Part shown: positions 56,378 through 64,000 of the stretch, piece by piece | How the letters are laid out: each line of letters starts with the position of its first letter | Position numbering within the stretch: the first letter of the stretch is position 1 | Source: Lepeophtheirus salmonis | Lineage: Eukaryota; Arthropoda; Copepoda; Siphonostomatoida; Caligidae | Assembly (NCBI RefSeq): GCF_016086655.4 | Contig: NC_052136.2 | Coordinates: forward strand, 14,012,001-14,076,000 | Reading direction: 5' to 3' | DNA: 64,000 bases | The notes under the pieces: model-generated | Database searches by the model: none | Seen by the model: only the letters and a program-made list of their open reading frames with translations | Told to the model about the DNA's origin: nothing | Program-made: the position numbers and the translations under genes

Positions 56378-59300
56378 ATGTTGGATCCCCACAAGCTCAT
56401 TGAGGAACATTATTCCAAAACGGTCGTTCCGATTCTTCAGGACGGTTACAAGTTGCAATCTCCATCAAACTCTCAAGAAGAAAAGGAAAGAGTGGATCAA
56501 AATAGAGCTCTATTATGGAAGCAGATTTCCTCACCTCGAATTACTTATCAATCTCAATTATCTCTTGGGCATCTTTTGGAATCTCAAATATGCGTAGATA
56601 GGCCAGTTGGAAGGATATGGTCTGTATTTGGGACTGGAGGATCCATGGGGTTAACCTTGAAGAATGAAGAGGCTTTATATTTGACGGGTAAATGATTATG
56701 TCAATCAGTAATCACTTATCAGAGTTGTAATTGCTCTTCCAAGTTGTATAACAATCAATCCCCCTTTTCATTAATATTAAGAAAAATAGTGAACTCATAG
56801 ATGTCAGAATGGGACCAACAAATAAAAGGACTTCAATCTTAACACTGTCAAAAATATATCCTTCCGATGCCTAGTTGCATTATATGTGGGACCCTAAAAT
56901 GTGTTAAACATATATTATTACAACGTTATACATCTTATTTTCATAATGTAGATACAAATGATTAATTAACTATTACAATGGAAATAATATCCTATTTTTC
57001 TTATACTTTTCTCGTCCATAATCGTCAAAATATTAATTAAAATTGTACAAATTTAGACATTTTTTGGGGATTTTTAGTATCTATTACTTTGATTATATTT
57101 TAATATCGCTACTTATTATAGGCATAAATTAGTATTCAATGCAGGTATGAAATCTTTTTGTTCTCTTAAAGTCATTTGATGGAGTTTAATAAAGATTTAT
57201 TAGAAATTTGTACCTTTTATGTATTAAAAATATGAACAATGATTAAAAAATATGTCCTTTCATTATTTTTCCTAATAATAAATTGCAAAATGCTTTATCA
57301 GCATCATCAAATCTTTTAGTAAAAACAAAGTAACCTAGTGGCACATTCACTGTTATTGACAGACAAATGCTCCGGGTACTGCCGCTAGTATTTAATAATA
57401 CGAAGTATCAAAGAAAAGGTTATTATATTCCTAAATACTGATTGTTGTATCGTTTCTTTTCTTGTGCTCTGGTAAACTGAATGACTTTAGTCATATGCTA
57501 ATGATGGCATTACACAGTCTTCAAACTAACAATATACCTATATTATCAAGGGTATTTTAAACAATATAAATGACTAAATATACCAAAAGGGTGCGCATGA
57601 TCATGTTATTATAGTAGCATAACTCAACGTCGTAATTAATTTTAATATTTAGAGTCCATCATTGTTATGATACAGGATATTAGGGAACATCTTATTTGCT
57701 ATTTAGATCCTAGATCTACCATTTAATTGAGATACAGTAGAACCTAGTTTAGGCGTTAACGCTGAATAGAGATATTCGTTTATAGTTGGTATTTATTAAA
57801 GTCCCGAATTAGTTATAATAGAGTGTAAAAGTAGAGCCCCACTTAAGCTGGATCTCAAAAGACCGATAAAATCCATTTATTATAAAATAAATTTGCCTGG
57901 TTGAATTAGTTATATATATGTCTTTTATAACTAATTTGGGACTTATTAAATTCACATTATAAACGAAAGTCCGTTTGAAGCGTTTCCGCCTTTGTTGGGT
58001 TATATTGTAATTAATTCAATACAGCGGATTTCTGTTATAGTGAGAAAATTCTTTTAATCTCTTGAGATTTGACTTATGCGGGTTCTATATGTATTTATAT
58101 ACGTTTATCGAATTCCCCAAACTGCTCGATTGAGTTGTTGTTTTTTTGCATGTACAAAGTAGTAGATGTAAATCCCACATACTTGTAAAATATTTAACTA
58201 ATACGATTTTTACAAAATATTCCTATTGAATTAAATGTTCAATTTTACAAAGATAAAACAAAATTATATAGATTTATCTTATTACTGGATCGCAATCATT
58301 AGTAGACACACAATAAAGATAACTTTTCCACTAGCTTTACTTAATTTTCAAATATACAATTGATCTTCAATTGAGATCCGTATTGTTTCATTTTCAATGG
58401 GTTAATGACTGCATAATAATAATATCCATATCCTTACAATAAATCTTAATTACCCTAAATACTTGGTATGTGCTGAAAGTTGTCTATGTAGACACATTTG
58501 ACTATGTGGTTATGATTACTCTATGTTACTCCAATTTTAAAAGATAAAATGGTGAATTATTTGCCACTACTTGCAATAATTGATTAATTTAATTATGAAA
58601 ATGTTATAAAAATTGGCTCAAACAGCTATATAGAACTATTGTAACATTAATCACGTCAGTCGCGCAATAAATAAATTAGAATGAGAAAGTATGTTTAAAG
58701 AATAGAAGGAAATTTTTACAAGACAATGTTAATCGATCAATTGTTTAGATTGAATGTGTTGGAGCTCATATATACCTGGTCAAATCCTGATCGACACTTC
58801 TATATCCCGAGGTCGTCTCTGACTCTTTAATTATCAATATGTTTTTTTCATTGGAGTAATCGAGTAGATAAATTCATAGTATTGCCGCATTAATCATCAT
58901 CAAATATATTTTTATTTTTTTGCAAAGTGTCGTAGAACCTAATTAACATATTATAAAATAACCGCATAATTAAAAAGTTGACGAATCAGTAACCATCGTT
59001 TAATTAATTTGTAATATTTATTGAAATTAAGAGTTTCAATATATATTTATAAGTTTATTCATTTTCCAATAGTTTTAGTAGATTTTTGTTTATAAATATG
59101 AATACTATACATTAAAATGGAAAATTAATCGAAAAGATTGTTGAATCCATTTACTCATATGACTCTCATTACTCATACCTCTAGTTATATTTTTTTTAAA
59201 TCACACGGTCTTATTAATAATATATTTGACCATTTTAAGTTACTTATTCAATTTATATATGTATGAGTATTTCATTGATTTATTCGTTTTAATTAATTAT

Positions 59301-60126
59301 TTCAGAAAACCATCAACTTCAATTATCGCAGAAGGATGTTCCACTCTCTGTACAACAAGCTTACTCTCTATTTATCAATAATAAATGTTCTTTCAATGAG
59401 TATCAAGTTTATTCAAATCTTAACCGGCTTGGGTTTCGACTAACTCGATGTGATAAAAAATCAGAGCCGCCTTCAAAAAATAGTCGTAAACGCTCTCTTC
59501 CATTTATTCCGACCTGCTCTCCACAAATAAAATTACCACGATTAAAATCAAAGGGATTAAACATAGAACTAAGGCCTGAGCTACTGCCTCCAAATACTAA
59601 ACTATCTGAACCTATTAAAGCAGTCGCGATACCAGACTTGGAACCACTTCATTCTAATTACAGAGGACTATATCAGGTAACGGATTTTAATACTCCGTAT
59701 AGAAAGAAAGTTCCTTTGAGTGTCAAGTCTAGTGAATATGATATTAAGAGTGGCGAAGTACCTTTTTCTTATGGGAAAGTAAAACCACTTCTCCGACCCG
59801 AAGATAGAACAAGTCTCGGAGATATTTACAAAAGACTTGATATTTTTAGCTCTTCGAAAGAAGATATGGAGAACAGTGTGGTGAATGATGAAGCCATTTT
59901 CAATGTATATGCTCCAAATACTAAATTCAAGAAGAAATCACCTGGAAATCCAGATTATAGGATAGCAATACGTTCAAGTGAATTGGATATCCCATTAGAT
60001 ATGAATTCTTTATGTTCATCCCAAGAAAATACAAATTTAATTCAAGCAGTTGTCACACCCAATGGATCACTCTCCTTCTTCCAATTTTCGAGGATAAATT
60101 TGCCCACTGATCTCAGAATGGAATGA
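56378..60126 (+). CDS. TSEN54: tRNA-splicing endonuclease subunit Sen54
   Basis: A structural subunit of the tetrameric tRNA intron endonuclease in the nucleus. Exons 56378-56687 and 59306-60126 join across a 2618-bp phase-1 intron (ACGG/GTAAAT, TTTCAG/AAAACC), giving 376 residues. The Sen54 N-terminal domain is recognisable: GRIWSVFGTGGSMGLTL, NEEALYLTENHQLQL (split by the intron after the Thr codon), VPLSVQQAYSLF and EYQVYSNLNRLGFRLTR. A poorly conserved basic middle part follows (RKRSLPFIPTCSP, KIKLPRLKS-like). The C-terminal endonuclease-fold strand is LIQAVVTPNGSLSFFQF.RINLP, as expected at the end of Sen54 proteins. It is shorter than human TSEN54 (526) but similar in design. As usual for Sen54, the catalytic triad of Sen2/Sen34 is not expected. 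Confidence 0.9.
56985..57245 (-). repeat. R4 repeat copy in TSEN54 intron
   Basis: The complement of the first half of R4: CTTTTCTCGTCCATAATCG, TGTACAAATTTAGACATTTTT, AGTATTCAATGCAGGTATG and TTAAAGTCATTTGATGGAG match, inverted, the copy at 19.9-20.2 kb. Confidence 0.55.
58735..58940 (+). repeat. R5 repeat copy in TSEN54 intron
   Basis: CAATTGTTTAGATTGAATGTG, CTCATATATACCTGGTCA, TATCCCGAGG, ATCATCATCAAATATATTTTT and GCAAAGTGTCGTAGAA follow the order of the copy at 39515-40195. The roughly 450-bp middle is absent. Confidence 0.5.
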
Positions 60127-60269
60127 TTTAGAAATATTATCGATTTAATATATTATCTCAAATATGACTATATAATACCCATGCATTCCTTTCAGATTAA
60201 TTTTTATTAAATGAAAAGCCGATTGGAAGCCAAAATTAAGTTGATTAGTCTTTTCGTCGTAAGTTTCAA

Positions 60270-60281
60270 AATAAAAATAAA
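60270..60281 (+). other. Candidate polyadenylation signals of TSEN54
   Basis: Two overlapping-spaced AATAAA hexamers at 60270-60275 and 60276-60281, about 145 bases after the TSEN54 stop codon. Common words in AT-rich DNA, so only the position supports this. Confidence 0.3.
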
Positions 60282-60354
60282 ACCTTTGTTTAAATCTAAA
60301 GTTATATTTTTTACCTAAATCAGGTCGATCCCTCTGTGATAATTTTGGATAAAA

Positions 60355-61115
60355 AGTATATAAAATGCCCGACTCCGACTCTTCAGTGTTTTGAATGTCC
60401 CCGACTCCTGCACACAATTTTTGAATAATATATTTTATTGCTTATATAATTACGATTGAGTCATTTGAGTCTAGAGGCTATAAATATAGATCCAATTTAT
60501 AATAGCTATAGGTAGTTATTAGTTATATATAGTAAATAACTGTGCCAGCTATAAAGAACATATTCGGAATATAAGATATTTAACACGAGGAACATCAAAT
60601 TAAATGGATCAAAGTCTATCTATAGCTAATAAGTTTCTAAACATAATTTATGTACTCGTAAACGAGGAGCAACAATACAAACAACCTCTCACTGCAACTT
60701 TACTCTGATGGCATTGACTATTCGCAAGACTAAGTAATTAACTTAGTTCATTCACTAGTCATACTAGTTATTAGAATGGCTAGTGGTTATGCTTTATTTA
60801 ACATAATAATTTATACTTTAGATATGTTCGGGAATTGTGATTGTATAAACAATAGAGCACGTTTGAAATTTGTGAAGTAAACTTATAAATGATTTACCTT
60901 TCAAGTTTCATAAATTAATAGTACTTAATACCTATAACTTATAACCATTTAGGAAAAAACTTTACGAACACTTAATGTAAGCCTTGGATCATAAATGAGT
61001 TTTATTTACATAAATTATAATCATTTTTGTAGCCGGAGTTGGAGCCGCTACAAATTTTCCTACTCCGATTCCACTCAAAAAAGGTACAGAGTCCGACTCC
61101 GCAGCCATAGGCCTC
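60355..61115. repeat. CCGACTCC-rich repeat remnants
   Basis: GCCCGACTCCGACTCTTCAG and GTCCCCGACTCCTGCAC (60365-60412), then GTAGCCGGAGTTGGAGCC and AGAGTCCGACTCCGCAGCC (61031-61108). These GC-richer words contrast sharply with the flanks and look like the edges of one decayed repeat. The segment between is plain AT-rich DNA. Confidence 0.35.
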
Positions 61116-62180
61116 ATACTGTCCACTGCTTTTAATAGACTCTTCTATATCCATAATTAACATCAAATCCATTGATTTACATAATATTTACTGTCTATGA
61201 ATTGAACAAAGACAATGGGCGAGAATTAATTTTTCTTAGTTAACCATCCTATAAATGATTTCATAAGGTAAAATAAATATTTTTGTTGAATCTTATAATC
61301 GATCATTGAGAGGTAGTAATCAATTCTTTTCCCCTCATCTACGGTTTTATGTGAAAGAGTTGACTTTTTATCTTCATAATACAATTAAAAACCTTGGGTC
61401 TATTCAGTTTTTCTGTTCATCCGTTCCATTTTGAAAAAAATCCGTTCTTTCATTTTTTTGTTTTAATTTAGTTGCCAACAAAAAAACTTTTCCTTTTTAC
61501 CTACGCAATTTTTTATTCAAGTCTCAAAATTTGCCTAGTGAATTCATGGAGGTTGCGAAGATATTTATAGTTGTAGTGTTGTATTGGTCCTTATTTATTC
61601 CATGGTCCAGTCCAGTCTTAGAACTGTCAGTGCTAAAATTGATTAAACCAAGAAGAAATAAAGTTGAGTTAATGTAGGGCGTTGAAAGATTTGTTTCCAT
61701 TAATCGTGCAATTTTTTTCTCAAGTACACAAAAATGAACGGAAAGTATGAACAGGCTCATTTTCCAATCAATATCCAAGCCTGAACTACACGAAACGTTT
61801 AATTTTTGTTATGAAATGAATGTAGTTCATATTGTGAAAAAAATAGGATAATAATAACTTATAAAACAATGAATTGAGGCACAACAGATGTACTCACCTC
61901 AATACTTTGTCAGTGAATTGAATCTACAAATATCAAATGTAAACCTGTTCTTGACATATTTCATCAGTTACAACACCTGTGTCGTTTTATTCTCTCAAAA
62001 TCTGGTCCCATCAGCATGTCTATATTTTTGTTATTTGAAACAAATTATCTCCACAAGTTAGTTTTAGAATCCATTGAACAAAGCTATTCAAAAATTATGA
62101 TATAAATACTTGTTTTATTCAACTATGAAATTTTATTATTAATATGTTAAATTCCTTATATGGAAACTGACGAAATGGTA
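61116..62180. other. Intergenic, no gene seen
   Basis: AT-rich. CCATGGTCCAGTCCAGTC near 61600 belongs to the GGTCC-rich repeat words seen at 4.7 kb. No supported gene. Confidence 0.45.
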
Positions 62181-62188
62181 TAATAATA

Positions 62189-62398
62189 TATAAGGAATTA
62201 TCTTTTCATGGGTATTATGAAACTGATGTTACTTATAACAAAGTGCGCAGTGTATACCCAAATCGTATTCCTAGCTATGCAAAGTACCCCTTGGTGAAGT
62301 TTGCAGAGGGGACCAGGCCGATCTTAGCTAATAAAGAGTCTTACGAGAAGCAGATTGTACGGGAACCAAATCACAATCTGTCTAGGGATTATAACTGA
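62189..62398 (+). pseudogene. Short coding-like fragment, unknown
   Basis: An open frame without ATG near its start that ends at TGA (62396-62398). It reads as ordinary protein: HGYYETDVTYNKVRSVYPNR, then IPSYAKYPLVKFAEGTRPIL and ANKESYEKQIVREPNHNLSR. Codons are GC-richer than in the flanks. I do not recognise the family. It could be an isolated exon, or more likely a transposon fragment: TGGGAGTCACTGCTCTAGAAG, typical of a hAT-like terminus, follows near 62628. Confidence 0.3.
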
Positions 62399-62399
62399 G

Positions 62400-63310
62400 G
62401 GCAGGACTGTGTTTAGCTTTAAATCTGCATGGCTCTTTTCTTTCTTTCCTTTTTTAAAATTTGAATTTAATTTCGAATCATATTTTCGCTCAAAAAAAAC
62501 TAATTTAGTTCAACTATTTGGGTTAATTGATTTTTTAATACATTTTTTGATGACTTTAAGAAAAGATGTTTGTTGATGACTTTGATAGCCTCACGGAGTG
62601 CTAGACGATGCACTGAAGAGCCCAAATTGGGAGTCACTGCTCTAGAAGAAGACTACTCAGCAATTATGAGTAAAAACATGTCAATGCACCGTTTTTGTAT
62701 GTGTCATTTTATTTTGTGGGTATATAATAATTATAAATTCTCAAAAAGTAGTGTGGCCATGGTTCCCTGTTGTGAGGTCTCTAAAGGATGCAGTTATATA
62801 AGTTCCAAGAGCACGTTTACTTAAATCTACCATCACCACTTTCTCTTTCTAATTATTCTTCCTTCTTTTTTTCTCTCTCTCTTTCTACACCAAAAACTTT
62901 TTTTCCCTAGACTCAACTAGATATTAAATTTACTGGAAGGGTACATATAATTTCTCTTATGCACCACAGTAAAGTGTACACTTATCAGGGAATTCCTTGA
63001 AGGATAATGTTTTTTTTTGTTTTTTTTAAATATGCTTGTTAATACTGATTTATTGTCTTATAAAGATGAGTTAATTATGATGGATCCCTTTTTTCAAATG
63101 ACTTCTTCCTTAATTATGGGGTTAGTAATGATATAATACAATAGTGAAGCTTAGCGTATCTAAATTGATTTAAAATGCATTTCAATAATTTATGTATTAT
63201 CCTAATTCAATGAAAATGGAGATACATGTATGAATTTACTTAACTGTATATATGTGGTTCGTCAACAATAGAACAATTTGAACAAAAATCAAGAAAATCC
63301 CAATTTTTTT
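62400..63310. other. Intergenic, no gene seen
   Basis: AT-rich, with CT runs near 62865-62885. No supported gene. Confidence 0.45.
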
Positions 63311-63319
63311 TTTACTTCA

Positions 63320-63495
63320 GGGGTGTCCACTTGGTTTTTGAATTTTTTTTCACAAGTTGAAAATATTAAAATTAAAAAAAATATATAAAAAATAAAAAAA
63401 AAATATATAAAAAATTAAAAAAATAAAAAAAATAAAAAAAATTCAAAAATTAAATTTTCTAGTGAAATGGAAAAATACATTTTTTTAGGGGGGTG
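63320..63495 (+). repeat. AT-rich subrepeat block R2, copy 4
   Basis: It starts with CAGGGGTGTCCACTTGG, the same edge as copies at 4.5 and 25.6 kb, followed by AAAAATTAAAAAAATAAAA-type units, and ends by 63495 in GGGGGGTGAGGGC. Confidence 0.5.
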
Positions 63496-63549
63496 AGGGC
63501 TTCATAGATATATTTGAACCAATTATAGCTTTTGTATTCAAATTAGTGG

Positions 63550-64000
63550 AATGAGGTTAAATACCCAAAAACTGAAACTAAAGTTTAGAACCTTTATTTA
63601 CATTAGCTCCCATATTGCCTTTCGATTAAAATCAATCATTTTTTCATTCTTTTATTCTGACAACAATTTTAGGTCAAATTTGCGACGCTGTAAACATGCC
63701 AGTTTCGGAATCCCTCGGAATTTGCACAGAATTTTCAAATGACCCTCGTAAATACAACCAAGGGACACTTCATTTACATCATCAATTAATATAGCCGCCT
63801 TTTGCCATAATGAACGTAACTTTGCACAACAGTTCTTTGCAAAGCTAGGGTCTAGGTTGACTCAACCAGTGATATGATGGCTTTCAGTTGGTCCTTTGCT
63901 GTGTATCGGACTCCCAAAAGCTTCCCCTTCAGGTAGCCAAAACAATCAAATTACATGGGGAACATCCGGAGCTGTGGGGAGGACAAGATTCTTACTTTTC
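63550..64000 (-). mobile_element. Mariner-type relic, cut by window edge
   Basis: GCACAGAATTTTCAAATGACCCTCGTA (63725-63751, described by its words GCACAGAATTTTCAAATG and ACCCTCGTA) matches the look of a mariner terminus read inwards as TACGAGGGTCATTTGAAAA. From about 63785 to the edge the minus strand reads, with stops and shifts, like a transposase C-terminus: a CSPCNLIV-like segment where PCDYFVW is expected, then WESDTQQRTN, LCKELLCKVTFIMAKGGYIN. Degenerate and truncated by the window. Confidence 0.5.

Overview
The window looks like a piece of an AT-rich invertebrate (metazoan) nuclear genome. Evidence: spliceosomal GT-AG introns, most of them only 57-81 bp; animal-type genes (presenilin, calreticulin with a KDEL tail, SAP30BP, TSEN54); and long intergenic stretches full of decayed mariner-type, P-type and hAT-type DNA transposons plus several unnamed repeat families. 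My inference, from the repeat flavour and gene structure rather than a database search, is an arthropod, most likely a copepod crustacean such as a sea louse.

Layout. Positions 1-29500 hold no host gene I can support. This part is a repeat graveyard: a mariner-type MITE (2.63-3.03 kb), AT-rich subrepeat blocks (3.9-4.5, 6.35-6.8, 25.27-25.6 kb), a DD37D mariner-type transposase relic (7.08-8.0 kb), a decayed unknown gene on the minus strand (8.95-9.56 kb), many copies of a MITE-like family here called R1, a tRNA-derived SINE-like family, and an internally deleted mariner (22.59-23.21 kb). At 29.53-32.00 kb (+) lies the 3' part of an unrecognised Ser/Asn-rich protein gene with a conserved-looking C-terminal Cys motif. 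From 32 to 46 kb repeats dominate again, including a Tc1/mariner relic (33.8-34.9 kb) and a complete-ended, internally deleted P-element-type (THAP) transposon at 41.04-42.69 kb with an exact 8-bp target duplication.

The gene-rich part is 46-60 kb: presenilin (-), a foldback-like giant inverted repeat just upstream of it, calreticulin (-), and a head-to-head pair SAP30BP (-) / TSEN54 (+) that share a 699-bp intergenic region containing a CRE/ATF palindrome. The calreticulin promoter carries an exact ERSE-II (unfolded-protein-response) element inside a repeated 17-mer. From 60.1 kb to the end there is no supported gene, only repeats, a small coding-like fragment at 62.2 kb and a truncated mariner-type relic at the right edge.

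The host genes are housekeeping: intramembrane proteolysis (presenilin, gamma-secretase), ER glycoprotein folding and calcium buffering (calreticulin), transcription/splicing (SAP30BP), and tRNA splicing (TSEN54). They do not form an operon or an obvious pathway. I saw no CRISPR array, rRNA, bacterial operon or convincing intact tRNA gene.
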